A stretch of DNA of 62,410 bases from Bordetella parapertussis. Lineage in GTDB: Bacteria; Pseudomonadota; Gammaproteobacteria; Burkholderiales; SG8-41. The stretch is taken from the NCBI GenBank assembly GCA_945901405.1, contig CAMDLH010000009.1, forward strand, positions 1 through 62,410, in the 5' to 3' direction. How positions within the stretch are numbered: the stretch's first letter is position 1; each line of letters begins with the position of its first letter. The position numbers were made by a program, and so were the translations under genes. This document shows, piece after piece, positions 43,644-52,073 of this stretch. The notes under the pieces are model-generated. The model saw only the letters and a program-made list of their open reading frames with translations, was not told the origin of the DNA and did not search any database.

Positions 43644-44027
43644 ATGAACAAGGAACTGAACGAACAAGGTCAAAAAGTGCGCCGCGAGGTGCTGGGTAAC
43701 GAATACGTCGATAACGCCGCGAAGAACACCACGGATTTCAACCGCCCGTTTCAGGAACTCATCAACGAATACGTGTGGGGCACGCTGTGGAGCCGGCCCG
43801 GCCTCGACCGGCGCACGCGCGCGCTGATCAACATCGGCATGCTCACCGCGCTCGGCCGCACCGAGGAAGTCAAAATCTACCTGCGCGCCTCGCGCAACAT
43901 CGGCGTCACGCAAGACGACGTGCGCGAAGTGCTGATGCAGACCGCGATCTATTGCGGCATCCCCGCCGCGCTCGACAGCTTTCGCGTCGCCGAACAGTTG
44001 TTCAAGGAAATGGACGCGAAGGCGTGA
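43644..44027 (+). CDS. Carboxymuconolactone decarboxylase family protein
   Basis: A protein of 127 residues with the AhpD/CMD-type all-helical fold: NEYVWGTLWSRPGLDRRTRA, LINIGMLTALGRTEEVKIYL, RASRNIGVTQDDVREVL, QTAIYCGIPAALDSFRVAEQ. PcaC-type enzymes decarboxylate 4-carboxymuconolactone in aromatic degradation. No CxxC is present, so it is not an AhpD peroxidase reductant. AAAGGAAGC precedes ATG 43644. It is sandwiched between two Bug genes with 3 nt to the second, and so clearly belongs to an uptake-linked operon. Confidence 0.88.
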   Translation: MNKELNEQGQKVRREVLGNEYVDNAAKNTTDFNRPFQELINEYVWGTLWSRPGLDRRTRALINIGMLTALGRTEEVKIYLRASRNIGVTQDDVREVLMQTAIYCGIPAALDSFRVAEQLFKEMDAKA

Positions 44028-44030
44028 GCC

Positions 44031-45005
44031 ATGCGTAGCGCTCGCTCAACGCTGGTGGTGCTCACCATATCGGCGCTGTTCGGCCAGCCGGCAAGCGCAC
44101 AGGCGCAGCCCTACCCCGTCAAACCCATCAAGATCATGGTGGGCTTCGCCGCGGGCGGCGCCTCCGATGTCACGGCGCGCTTGCTGGCGCCGAAGTTATC
44201 CGAGGCGTTGGGACAACAAATCGTCATCGAAAACCGCGGTGGCTCGGGCGGGCTGCTCGCCACCGATGCCGTGGCGAAGTCCCCGCCCGACGGTTACACG
44301 CTGCTGCTGATGCCGGCAGCGGATACAGTGCAACCCGCGCTGCGGCGCAAGCTGCCGTATGACCTTGAGCGCGATTTTGCACCCGTGACGCGCATCGTCT
44401 ACGGGCCGTGGTTTCTGGTGGTGCATCCTTCCGTGCCGGCGCAAAACGTGAAGGAACTTGTGGCCCTCTCGCGCGCGCATCCGGGCAAGCTGAACTACGC
44501 CTCGTCGGGCGTGGGCAGTTCGGCGCACCTGGTGAGCGAGCTGCTCAATTCCGTGGCCAAGGTAAACATCGCGCATGTGCCGTACAAAGGCACCTCCGAT
44601 GGCGTCACCGCCACCGCCAGCGGTGAAGTGGATATGATTTTCGCCAGCATTCCAGCTTCAACACCGCTGATCAACGCCAAACGCGCACGCGCGCTGGCGG
44701 TCACCACGGGGCAGCGCACGCCGCTCGCGCCGCACATGCCCACCCTCGCCGAATCCGGCTTGACCGGCTTTGACCGCTCCGGCTGGTATGGCGTGCTGGC
44801 GCCGGCGGGCGTTTCGCGCGAAATCATCACGCGGCTTAACAACGCAATCGTCAAAATCGTCAGCACGCCGGAGATGCGCGAAGCCTACATGAAACAAGGC
44901 CTGGACCCGGCGCCCACCACGCCGCAGGAATTCGCGGCGTTCATCCGCAACGAGGTTGCGCAGAATATCAAGCTGGTGAAGGCGGCGGGAATAAAAGTCG
45001 AATAG
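44031..45005 (+). CDS. Bug/TctC-family periplasmic receptor 13
   Basis: A receptor of 324 residues, 3 nt after the previous gene. The signal peptide ends SAQAQP. Loop 1 is MVGFAAGGASDVTAR, close to the loop of receptor 6 (GYTAGGATDFTAR). Further similarity to receptor 6 includes KLNYASSGVGSSAHLVSELL and the TATASGEVDM segment (ATASGEVAM in receptor 6). The two probably bind related ligands. Confidence 0.9.
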   Translation: MRSARSTLVVLTISALFGQPASAQAQPYPVKPIKIMVGFAAGGASDVTARLLAPKLSEALGQQIVIENRGGSGGLLATDAVAKSPPDGYTLLLMPAADTVQPALRRKLPYDLERDFAPVTRIVYGPWFLVVHPSVPAQNVKELVALSRAHPGKLNYASSGVGSSAHLVSELLNSVAKVNIAHVPYKGTSDGVTATASGEVDMIFASIPASTPLINAKRARALAVTTGQRTPLAPHMPTLAESGLTGFDRSGWYGVLAPAGVSREIITRLNNAIVKIVSTPEMREAYMKQGLDPAPTTPQEFAAFIRNEVAQNIKLVKAAGIKVE

Positions 45006-45122
45006 AACGGAGTCGCAGCCCTTGTAACGTAGATGGAGCGCGGCATATTCCACCTTCTGTGATTGCGCGCTTTACAATCACTACTGTTACATCCATGCAC
45101 CGAAAGCAGAAAGGCCCGTGTA

Positions 45123-45560
45123 ATGTTCACAACGCTGAAAAATCTGTTTGGCGGCGCGAATGAGTCACCAAGCGTCGATTATTGGACCGGGAAAATCGGC
45201 CTGACACTGATGATGTACGACAATCAACTCGATGCGCATGTGCAAACCGACATCCGGCGCTATGACTATTTCTTCAAGACCAAGCCCGGCTTTCGGCGCC
45301 CCGCATCCCTGCCTGATTTTGAAAAACAGCTTGGGGTCGTGGTGCATGATGTCTACCGTCAGCATCGGCTGCACTTTCAGCAGGCCGAGCCGGACGACGT
45401 GAACTACATAGCGGTGGTCGAATCAGTGTTCCGCCAACTGAACAAGAACGAAATCGCGGAAAAACCGTGGATGTCAGCGCAAAAACCCCATTGGGAAAAT
45501 TCGCACTGCATATCGCTTTCGGCGGATAACTTCGAAAAAGAAGATCCGAACACCTTTTAA
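45123..45560 (+). CDS. Hypothetical protein
   Basis: A protein of 145 residues, no signal peptide, aromatic- and His-rich (RRYDYFFKTKPGFRRPASLP, HDVYRQHRLHFQQAEPDDVN). ATG 45123 is the first plausible start; a TTG-led extension upstream is unlikely. I do not recognise a family. It stands alone between a Bug operon and a convergent cupin gene 9 nt away. Confidence 0.55.
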   Translation: MFTTLKNLFGGANESPSVDYWTGKIGLTLMMYDNQLDAHVQTDIRRYDYFFKTKPGFRRPASLPDFEKQLGVVVHDVYRQHRLHFQQAEPDDVNYIAVVESVFRQLNKNEIAEKPWMSAQKPHWENSHCISLSADNFEKEDPNTF

Positions 45561-45569
45561 CAGCGCACT

Positions 45570-46244
45570 TCAGCGCATCGTCATCGCCAGCAGCGTAGCG
45601 CCTTGCGGAAATTTAACCGCGCCGTGCGCTGCATCCATCACGCGCAAAAAATCCCATTCGCCGAGCGCCACGCCATCGATCTCGGCACCGCCAAACGCAA
45701 TCAGCGCGGAATGCAGTTTGCCGTATGACTTGGCAGGCATCACGCCGCCGGGCGCGAACTTGATCGCCTGCACCAACAGGCGCCCGCAGCCGCGATCAAC
45801 CAGCGTCTTCATCTGCTCGCCGTTCGCACCCGCTTCCCACGGCAGTTGTTCCTGTTGAATCAAGCGGTAATGTTTTTCCGTCGCCAGTTTTTCAACTTCG
45901 CTGTGGTAATAGCTGCCCTGAAACGCGGAGAGCAACTGGCAACTGTCGGGATAATGCAGCGGGCCATGCGGCTCGTTCGATGGCCCCAGCACCACGTCGA
46001 GCGGGCGCAGCGTGATGCCATCAACTATCGTGTGATGCTTTAACACCGTGGTCGCGTGCATGCCGCCGTGCACGTGGCGCGGCTCGGTCGAGCCTTTCGG
46101 ATAATCGATCAGCCGTATACACAATTGCAGCGGCTTGTCGTCGCAATACATGCCGGCGCGGCTCGGCCAGTTGTCTACGTTGCGGCGGTCTTCCCACGCG
46201 ATCTGCGCCACGCGCACGATTTCAAAACCTGCTTTTGACTCCAT
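45570..46244 (-). CDS. Bicupin-like protein
   Basis: A protein of 224 residues. The first barrel holds STEPRHVHGGMHATTVLKHH, with His residues suited to bind a metal, then LRPLDVVLGPSNEPHGPLHY. The second half has QAIKFAPGGVMPAKSYGKLH and GEWDFLRVMDAAHGAVKFP, a degenerate second cupin. The start MESKAGFEIVRVAQ follows CGGAGATCGATC. It is third in the minus-strand unit ThDP enzyme, ferredoxin-like protein, bicupin. A ring-cleaving or isomerase role is possible but unproven. Confidence 0.75.
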   Translation of the reverse strand: MESKAGFEIVRVAQIAWEDRRNVDNWPSRAGMYCDDKPLQLCIRLIDYPKGSTEPRHVHGGMHATTVLKHHTIVDGITLRPLDVVLGPSNEPHGPLHYPDSCQLLSAFQGSYYHSEVEKLATEKHYRLIQQEQLPWEAGANGEQMKTLVDRGCGRLLVQAIKFAPGGVMPAKSYGKLHSALIAFGGAEIDGVALGEWDFLRVMDAAHGAVKFPQGATLLAMTMR

Positions 46245-46267
46245 GATCGATCTCCGATAAATAATCG

Positions 46268-46293
46268 TAAGTTATTGTTTTTATTGATATTTT
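46268..46293. repeat. AT-rich motif, copy before the bicupin gene
   Basis: Reverse complement of the 26-nt motif at 15071-15096, identical throughout. It spans the 3' stop of the upstream gene (46293-46295) and the leader of the bicupin gene. Confidence 0.7.
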
Positions 46294-47048
46294 TATTTAA
46301 CCAAACACGCGATGCGCCGCGCCACGTTGGCCGAGCCCGGCGCGTGCACGGTGTTGCGCACGACATCGGTGGACCACTTCACCATTTCGGGATTCGGCTT
46401 TTCGTAGTGCACGAAATTTTTCTCGCGTTCCTCTAGCGAAGCAAATTCATAAAAGCACGCGTGCTTGGCCCAGCCCGCCACCGACACCAGCTTGCGCACA
46501 CGCAAGCTGCCCGGCACATTTTTCATCGAAGGCAAACGCCAGCGCGCATACCACGCGGCCTGTTCTTCCTCATCCTGCCACGAGCCGGGCTGAAAGCTGC
46601 CGAGCTGTATCGCCAGCGCGGGCGTGATGCGCGGCGTGTGTTTATCGAGATCGGCGCATTCAATGCGTCCCTCTTCGAGCATGATGTTACGGCGCTCGTC
46701 GCTGCGCATCGCCAACTTTTTTTTGCCTGCGTCATCAAGGCTCGCGTGAAACTCCGCAGGCGTTGGGTTCGCCAGCGCATAAGGATCAACCGCGCCGAAG
46801 ATCATGATGAAACGGTCCCCCGGCGGCACGCCCTCGGGGTCTTTCTTGTGCGCGATGCGCCCGCCCGCGCCGCCAAGCGGCGAATATTCACTCTTGGGCA
46901 ACGACGCATAATGCGCGGCCCATAACACGCCCTCGCGCGCGAGCACCTTGGGCATATAGGTTTCGTGCGCCCATTGCAGATAGGCGTCGCGGTTTGATTC
47001 GGGCAGGTTGTACCAGGTGATCCAGTAGGCACGATCCGGTGCTGTCAT
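46293..47048 (-). CDS. Probable ferredoxin-like (dimeric alpha/beta barrel) protein
   Basis: A protein of 251 residues starting MTAPDRAYWITWYNLPESNR, with LQWAHETYMPKVLAREGVLW, an EthD-like beta-alpha-beta start, and a related second half (LASLEEREKNFVHYEKPNPE). This suggests a duplicated dimeric alpha/beta barrel. The function is unknown; such proteins often assist in degradation of small organics. ATG 47048 is one base after the stop of the ThDP gene (TGAGATG), so translation is coupled. Confidence 0.65.
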   Translation of the reverse strand: MTAPDRAYWITWYNLPESNRDAYLQWAHETYMPKVLAREGVLWAAHYASLPKSEYSPLGGAGGRIAHKKDPEGVPPGDRFIMIFGAVDPYALANPTPAEFHASLDDAGKKKLAMRSDERRNIMLEEGRIECADLDKHTPRITPALAIQLGSFQPGSWQDEEEQAAWYARWRLPSMKNVPGSLRVRKLVSVAGWAKHACFYEFASLEEREKNFVHYEKPNPEMVKWSTDVVRNTVHAPGSANVARRIACLVK

Positions 47049-47049
47049 C

Positions 47050-48756
47050 TCACGCTCCCGTCTTCTGATAAGAATGGAAATCACGCCCGGTCGATGTCCA
47101 CGGATGCGGCGCGATTGCATACATATCCGTTGCCACATCCACCACCACGGGTTTATTCATCGCAATCGCGCGCTTTAACGCGTCCCCCAGATCGCCGGGC
47201 TTCTCGACACGGATGCCGATGCAGCCGAAGGATTCCGCCACCTTGGCAAAATTCACCTCGGGGAAGCGCCACATCTCCTCGGCGCGGCCGCGCTGCTTGC
47301 CGCCGTAAGCGATGTCGTTCAACCGGATTTCCTGATTCAACGCGCTGTTGTTGTTGACCACAATCACGGCATTGATGTTGTGCCGCCGCGCGGTTTCGAG
47401 TTCGGCGATGTGATAATAAAAACCGCCATCGCCGGTGAAACACACCACTGGCCGATTCGGCTGCGCGCACTTCACGCCCAGCGCCGCAGGGAAGCCCCAA
47501 CCGAGCGAACCCGCCGTGCGGTAATACGCCTGGCCGCCGTGATTAAGCTCAATGAAGCGCGCCGTCCAGATACCCGCGTGCCCGGTATCGGACACCACAA
47601 TGCCATCGGGCGGTAGCGCATCGGAAATCTCCTTGCACACGCGCTCCGGGCGGATCGGCGCGACATCGGCGTTGCGCATTTCTGAATTCTCGCGCCGCCA
47701 CTCGGCGACGAACTGCTGCGCGCGCTTCACCCAATCCGTTGCCACTTTCGCCGTTGCCATCTCGACCATGCGCCGCAGGCTCGCGCGCGCGTCACCCAGT
47801 ATCGACACCGTGTTCGGATAATTGCGCCCGAGTTCGTCGGGGTCGATATCGATCTGAATCACCTTGGTGCCCAGCGGCGGGAACATCCAGTTATTGGTGA
47901 CCTGCCCGCCGGTGTGGCTGCCAACAAACAACACCACATCGGCCTCGGCCAGCGTGCGGTTCGCGCAGTCGCGCGAATACGCGCCGGGCACGCCGACGTT
48001 AAGCGGATGCGCATCACGCATGCACGCCTTGGAGTTAAGCGCGGTCGCCACCGGGATATTGAGCTTCTCGGCAAGCTCTACAATCTCGGCCTGCGCGCCC
48101 GAGCGCACCACGCCGCCACCGGCGACGATCACCGGGCGCTGCGCCGATGCGAGAAGTGCCAGCGCTTCCTTGATCTTCAACATGTCCGGCTCGGGCCGGA
48201 ACGCAGGCACGCTGGTGTATTGCTTCTCGAACAGCGTATCGAGATCTCCCTCGCCCTCGGTCAACTGGCCGAGATGCCCCTGTATGCGCAAATGCACCGG
48301 CCCCGGCGCGCCCGAAGTCGCCACGCGAAACGCCTGGCGCGTCATATCGGGCAGCCGCGTCACCGCATCGACCACGCCATTGAACTTGGTCACCGCGTCG
48401 AACTGCGTGATGTCGTCAACCTCCTGATACGCATGACGATAACGCGACGCCGGCGCAGGCCCGCCGGTAATCGCGACCACCGGCGAGCCGGCCATGTGCG
48501 CATCACGTATACCCGCCGCAAGATTCGACGCGCCTATCATCTGCGCCATGCACACGCCGGGCTTGCCGCTCGCACGCGCGTAGCCGTCGGCCATGTACGC
48601 AGCGGCCTTCTCGCCATGCACCATCACCCGCGCGATCGGCATATCCTCCATCTCGGCAAACGACTTCAACATGAACGCCGGCACGAAGAAAATGTGCGAT
48701 ACGCCGTAACCCTGCATCGCCTCGGCGAAATAACGCGCGCCTGTCATCTTGGGCAT
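47050..48756 (-). CDS. ThDP-dependent enzyme, acetolactate-synthase-like 2
   Basis: A 568-residue paralog of the gene at 24015; N termini match closely (MPKMTGARYFAEAMQGYGVS against MPKTTGARYFAEIMKGYGVT). The conserved Glu is in VHGEKAAAYMADGYARA, and the ThDP site reads FTGDGGFYYHIAELETARR with VVNNNSALNQE. The reaction class is decarboxylase or carboligase on a 2-oxo acid. It is first in a three-gene unit with a ferredoxin-like protein and a bicupin. No Bug gene is directly adjacent, unlike the first paralog. Confidence 0.88.
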   Translation of the reverse strand: MPKMTGARYFAEAMQGYGVSHIFFVPAFMLKSFAEMEDMPIARVMVHGEKAAAYMADGYARASGKPGVCMAQMIGASNLAAGIRDAHMAGSPVVAITGGPAPASRYRHAYQEVDDITQFDAVTKFNGVVDAVTRLPDMTRQAFRVATSGAPGPVHLRIQGHLGQLTEGEGDLDTLFEKQYTSVPAFRPEPDMLKIKEALALLASAQRPVIVAGGGVVRSGAQAEIVELAEKLNIPVATALNSKACMRDAHPLNVGVPGAYSRDCANRTLAEADVVLFVGSHTGGQVTNNWMFPPLGTKVIQIDIDPDELGRNYPNTVSILGDARASLRRMVEMATAKVATDWVKRAQQFVAEWRRENSEMRNADVAPIRPERVCKEISDALPPDGIVVSDTGHAGIWTARFIELNHGGQAYYRTAGSLGWGFPAALGVKCAQPNRPVVCFTGDGGFYYHIAELETARRHNINAVIVVNNNSALNQEIRLNDIAYGGKQRGRAEEMWRFPEVNFAKVAESFGCIGIRVEKPGDLGDALKRAIAMNKPVVVDVATDMYAIAPHPWTSTGRDFHSYQKTGA

Positions 48757-48836
48757 TGATTGCTCCTCGGAAAAACGTGAAGTTTACTATCGGCTGATAC
48801 CTGGCGGGAGAGCTAGACCGAATAATGGATCGAAAT

Positions 48837-48926
48837 GTAGGGCGCAATCGAAGCGAGGCGCATTGCGCCGGTTGGTCTATCCATATTGGATCGGCGCATT
48901 GCCTTCGGCCATTGCGCCCTGCGCTT
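48837..48926. repeat. GTAGGGCGCAAT-type palindromic repeat
   Basis: GTAGGGCGCAATCGAAGCGA at the left is inverse to CCATTGCGCCCTGC at the right, with inner GCGCATTGCGCCGG and GGATCGGCGCATTGCC. Such elements are widespread in proteobacteria. It separates the ThDP gene from the VapBC pair. Confidence 0.7.
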
Positions 48927-48930
48927 TTTT

Positions 48931-49326
48931 TCACAACGCTACAAACGCGGATAACTTGGCCGCCTTCACATCAAACGTCGCGGTAGCCCCGCACCCAAGA
49001 CGGCGATTGTGCGCACCGATCAGGCAATCAGCGAAGCTGGCAGAACTGTCCTTCCAGAGATTCAGACTTTCCTCGATGACCGATTCGGCCTCCAAATCAA
49101 TATCCGTCGCATCCAGCAACGCGGAAAGGACTTCGACGATCTCTACTTTCTTGAAGTGATAGCGGCTACGCAGCACCCATTCAGTTTCCAGCACTACTGG
49201 CAAGCTCACGAACACGGCTTGCCCGGCGGCGATCTCGCGCTTGATCAATCGGCTGGCTTTTTCAAATTGCGCCTCATCATCGCGAACGATATATCGCACG
49301 AGCACATTGGTATCGATCCCCAGCAT
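48931..49326 (-). CDS. vapC: PIN-domain RNase toxin, VapC-type
   Basis: A protein of 131 residues. The PIN acidic residues are seen as MLGIDTNVLVRY (Asp5), VVLETEWVL (Glu), SFADCLIGAHNRR (Asp) and ATFDVKAAKL (Asp), the usual four. It cleaves RNA when free of its antitoxin. Its ATG shares one base with the antitoxin stop (TGATG), the standard coupled arrangement. Confidence 0.9.
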   Translation of the reverse strand: MLGIDTNVLVRYIVRDDEAQFEKASRLIKREIAAGQAVFVSLPVVLETEWVLRSRYHFKKVEIVEVLSALLDATDIDLEAESVIEESLNLWKDSSASFADCLIGAHNRRLGCGATATFDVKAAKLSAFVAL

Positions 49327-49544
49327 CAGCGCGACAATTGCTCGATCGGCACGGGTTTGCGCCCCTTCTTGTGCAGCATACCCGCGAGCTGCGTAATGCT
49401 CTTATTCTTGACGCGCATCACCACCGTGCCGTCGGGCATCAGAGTAAACGTCATCCGGTCGCCCGGTTTCATACCCAGACTCTCGCGAATTTCCTTTGGG
49501 ATGGTGGTCTGGCCCTTGCTGGTCAGCGTTGTGGCGGTGGTCAT
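49326..49544 (-). CDS. vapB: AbrB/MazE-type antitoxin
   Basis: A protein of 72 residues with a swapped-hairpin DNA-binding domain: TTLTSKGQTTIPKEIRESLG, KPGDRMTFTLMPDGTVVMRV. A C-terminal tail (LAGMLHKKGRKPVPIEQLSR) would wrap the VapC partner. AAGGAG precedes ATG 49544; the longer upstream frame is not used. It represses the pair and neutralises VapC. Confidence 0.9.
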   Translation of the reverse strand: MTTATTLTSKGQTTIPKEIRESLGMKPGDRMTFTLMPDGTVVMRVKNKSITQLAGMLHKKGRKPVPIEQLSR

Positions 49545-49810
49545 GGTGGCGCTCCTTTTCCTTACGTTTCTCATTGTAGTAAGGATACCAATGAGCCGCA
49601 ACCGTTGTTCGTTTTGCATCCAATGAAAGATACGCAAGTCGCTATTCACAGGATGCCGGTGAGCGCTGCGAACCACATCAATTGCGAAACGGTGGATAAC
49701 AACGAGTGTCACTCGACCGATGCGGTTCCTTCGTCAACGCATCGCGGGCTTAACCAGCCACCTTCGATCAATTTTCTTCCTCATGATTTTTCTTCCCTTC
49801 GGCTAAAAAA

Positions 49811-50311
49811 TCACAACCGTCCCAAAACATACTCCGCCGCACTAACCTCGAACTGCCCCGGCTTTTCCAGGTGAAACTGTTGCACCACGCCGTTTTCAAC
49901 CACCATGGCGTAGCGCTGCCCGCGTATGCCCATGCCGCGCGCGGTGAGGTCTTGTTCCACGCCCATGGCCTTGGTGAGTTGCGCGCTGCCGTCGCCCATC
50001 ATGCGCACCTTGCCTTGCGCCTTGCATTCGCGGCCCCATGCGGACATGGTCGGCGCGTCGTTGACGGACACGCACCACACTTCGTCGATGCCTTTGGCTT
50101 TTAACTTGTCGATTGCCTGCACGAACCCGGGCAGGTGACGCGACGTTCAGGTTTTGGTGAAGGCCGCGGGCACGCCGAATAGCACGATACGTTTGCCCGC
50201 GGTGGCTTGTTCGATGTCGATATCGGCAGCGCCCAGCGAGCAGGTGTTTTCCCACTCGCCGGCGAGTTCCCACAGCTTGCCGCCGGGGAATTTGTCTCCC
50301 ACTTTGATCAT
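49811..50311 (-). CDS. Prx5-type peroxiredoxin, probable selenoprotein (in-frame TGA = Sec55)
   Basis: A frame of 166 codons from ATG 50311 (after AAGGAGAAAACC) to 49811 matches a complete Prx5/redoxin. It begins MIKVGDKFPGGKLWELAGEW, has KRIVLFGVPAAFTKT then TGA at codon 55 (50149-50147), then TSRHLPGFVQAIDKLKAKGI, EVWCVSVNDAPTMSAWGREC and GMGIRGQRYAMVVENGVVQQ. The family motif P-x-x-x-T-x-x-C is P48-T52-(55), so TGA is exactly the peroxidatic Cys. Both sides stay in one frame with family-like residues. A hairpin that could be the SECIS follows. Selenocysteine here would raise peroxide reactivity. The alternative is a TGC-to-TGA null mutation or error. Confidence 0.75.
50116..50135 (-). promoter_or_regulatory. 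Candidate bacterial SECIS hairpin
   Basis: In the mRNA, 11 nt after the UGA, the sequence folds as CCUGC, C, CG, loop GGUU, CG, U, GCAGG: five pairs, a one-by-one mismatch, two pairs and a four-base loop that begins with GG. The loop is 19 nt after UGA. Known bacterial SECIS rules ask for a loop 16-37 nt downstream with a G in the first two positions, which this meets. Confidence 0.6.
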
Positions 50312-50417
50312 GGTTTTCTCCTTGAAGAAATTGGATAGTGCTGTGATAGTATAACTCTCGAAATTTAGTGAATGTGCGTGATTTTTCTCTGGGTAATTTG
50401 CTGCCTTTGGAACCGCG

Positions 50418-50464
50418 CCTCCCCCCCCACCCTAGCCCTCTCCCCCGCGCGCGGGGGAGAGGGG
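50418..50464. repeat. CCCTCTCCC palindromic repeat
   Basis: CCTCCCCCCCCACCCTAGCC followed by a perfect 28-nt palindrome at 50436-50463 (CCCTCTCCCCC and GGGGGAGAGGG arms). It is a common dispersed repeat type and may act as a terminator or hairpin between the peroxiredoxin and hydratase genes. Confidence 0.7.
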
Positions 50465-50490
50465 ATTAGTAATGTTGATAAGGACTTGCC

Positions 50491-51348
50491 GTGACCATAA
50501 ATTACGAAAGCCTGATGAAGCACGAAATCCCCCTGGTCGAGCAGACGCTGACGCAACGCGACACCATGCTCTACGCGCTGGGCGTGGGGCTGGGTGCGGA
50601 CCCGATGGACGAGCAGCAGTTGCAGTATGTGTACGAAAAGAATCTCAAGGCGCTGCCGACGATGGCGATCATTCTGGGCTACCCTGGCCCGTGGCATGCC
50701 GCCGCGAACACCGGCATCACGCGCAGCCATGTGGTGCATGGCGAGCAGGGCTTTGTCATACACCGCCCACTGCCGGTCGAAGGCACGATCACCGGGCGCA
50801 ACAAGATCGCCGCCGTGCTCGACAAGGGTGCTGACAAGGGCGCGCTGATTTTGACCGAGTGCGAAGTGCGCATGAAGGCGACCAATGAACTCATCTGCAC
50901 GCTGACCTCGACCACGTTCGCGCGCAAGGATGGCGGTTTTGGCGGTCCCTCCGGCCCTCAGAAACCGATGCAAGCGATACCCGAGCGGGCGCCGGACAAA
51001 ATCTGTGATCTGGCGACGCTGCCGCAAGCCGCGCTGATCTATCGATTGTCGGGCGATTACAACCCGCTGCACGCCGAGCCCGCGTATGCGGCCAAGGCCG
51101 GCTTCAAGCAGCCGATTCTTCATGGACGCGGCACGTTCAGCGTCGCCGGCCACGCGATTCTTAAAACCTGCTGCGGCTACGACGCCGCCCGATTCAAAAG
51201 CATGGAAGGCCGCTTTTCCTCGCCGGTGTATCCGGGCGAAACCATACGCACGGAGATGTGGATGGACGGCAAGGTGGTGACGTTCCGCGCCACCGTGCCG
51301 GCGCGCGGCGTTACCGTGCTGAACAACGGGCGCGCGGAGATTCTTTAA
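50491..51348 (+). CDS. MaoC-type double hot-dog enoyl-CoA hydratase
   Basis: A GTG-started protein of 285 residues after AAGGACTTGCC. The N-terminal hot-dog half includes RDTMLYALGVGLGADPMDEQ; the C-terminal half carries the catalytic hydratase-2 motif YRLSGDYNPLHAEPAYAAKA (Asp and His) and ILHGRGTFSVAGHAIL. This is the layout of peroxisomal-type (R)-specific hydratases of bile-acid or 2-methyl-branched CoA pathways. It would hydrate trans-2-enoyl-CoA. No partner dehydrogenase adjoins it. Confidence 0.88.
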   Translation: MTINYESLMKHEIPLVEQTLTQRDTMLYALGVGLGADPMDEQQLQYVYEKNLKALPTMAIILGYPGPWHAAANTGITRSHVVHGEQGFVIHRPLPVEGTITGRNKIAAVLDKGADKGALILTECEVRMKATNELICTLTSTTFARKDGGFGGPSGPQKPMQAIPERAPDKICDLATLPQAALIYRLSGDYNPLHAEPAYAAKAGFKQPILHGRGTFSVAGHAILKTCCGYDAARFKSMEGRFSSPVYPGETIRTEMWMDGKVVTFRATVPARGVTVLNNGRAEIL

Positions 51349-51383
51349 TTTCAAAAGAGATTTGCAACCACGGCGCCGGCGCC

Positions 51384-52046
51384 ATGCACAACGTCATCAC
51401 CTACATTTTCCAGCTTGAATCCGGCGTCGAGCATCGCTTTGACGTCAATCTGGACCGTACGGCTGCAACGGGTGATCTGCCGGACTGGACGCTGCTGGAG
51501 ACGGAAAAGTGCGCGCATTGCCCCTTGTCGAACAGCGCCGGCGCGCGCTGCCCGGCGGCGGCCGATCTCGCGCCCGTCGTCGAGCAATTTTCCGCGCTCG
51601 CTTCCATCGACAGCATCGATGTGCGCGTGGTGCGCGAGGATTACGAAGCGCGCAAACACACCGACACGCAGACCGCGTTGAGCGCTCTGATGGGGCTGAT
51701 ACTTGCCACCAGCGCGTGTCCGATTCTGTCGCGCATGCGGCCGCTCGCGCATACGCATCTGCCGTTTTGCACCGACACGCAGACGGTGTATCGCCTCTGC
51801 GGCATGCATCTAATGGATTGTTTTCTCGCGGGCAAGACGCCCGATCTGGAGGGGCTCACCGAATTATTCGCCGACATCTCGAAACTCAATCTCGCCTTCG
51901 CGCGCCGCATCACCCTCGCAACGCAGCGTGACGCGAGCATCAACGCGCTCGTCAAACTGCATTCGCGCAGCATGCTCGCGAGCTTGTCGATCGACAAAAA
52001 ACTCGACGAGATTCGAGCATGGTTCCAACCCCGCCCCGCCGGCTAG
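51384..52046 (+). CDS. Conserved protein with CxxCPL and ARCPAA motifs, paralog 1
   Basis: A 220-residue cytosolic protein. It reads MHNVITYIFQLESGVEHRFD, then LLETEKCAHCPLSNSAGARC with three Cys plausible for metal binding, PAAADLAPVVEQFS, KHTDTQTALSALMGLILATS and a His-rich RMRPLAHTHLPF. I do not recognise a named family. It is about 60% identical by eye to the product at 53145, and both precede a Bug gene. ATG 51384 is the first in-frame start that keeps the paralog N termini aligned. Confidence 0.75.
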   Translation: MHNVITYIFQLESGVEHRFDVNLDRTAATGDLPDWTLLETEKCAHCPLSNSAGARCPAAADLAPVVEQFSALASIDSIDVRVVREDYEARKHTDTQTALSALMGLILATSACPILSRMRPLAHTHLPFCTDTQTVYRLCGMHLMDCFLAGKTPDLEGLTELFADISKLNLAFARRITLATQRDASINALVKLHSRSMLASLSIDKKLDEIRAWFQPRPAG

Positions 52047-52073
52047 ATGGCAATCACATAGAGTCGCACAAAC

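Noticed and set aside
43644-44027. Loss of an active-site residue in the carboxymuconolactone decarboxylase-like protein (VKIYLRAS where many relatives have a His)
   Set aside because: The family is diverse and I cannot align the active site with confidence from sequence alone, so no claim is made.
49338-49874. Plus-strand open frame covering the antitoxin and the gap beyond
   Set aside because: It is opposite the VapB antitoxin and the peroxiredoxin end; no homology or ribosome site was seen. The region 49545-49810 appears to hold only the antitoxin leader.
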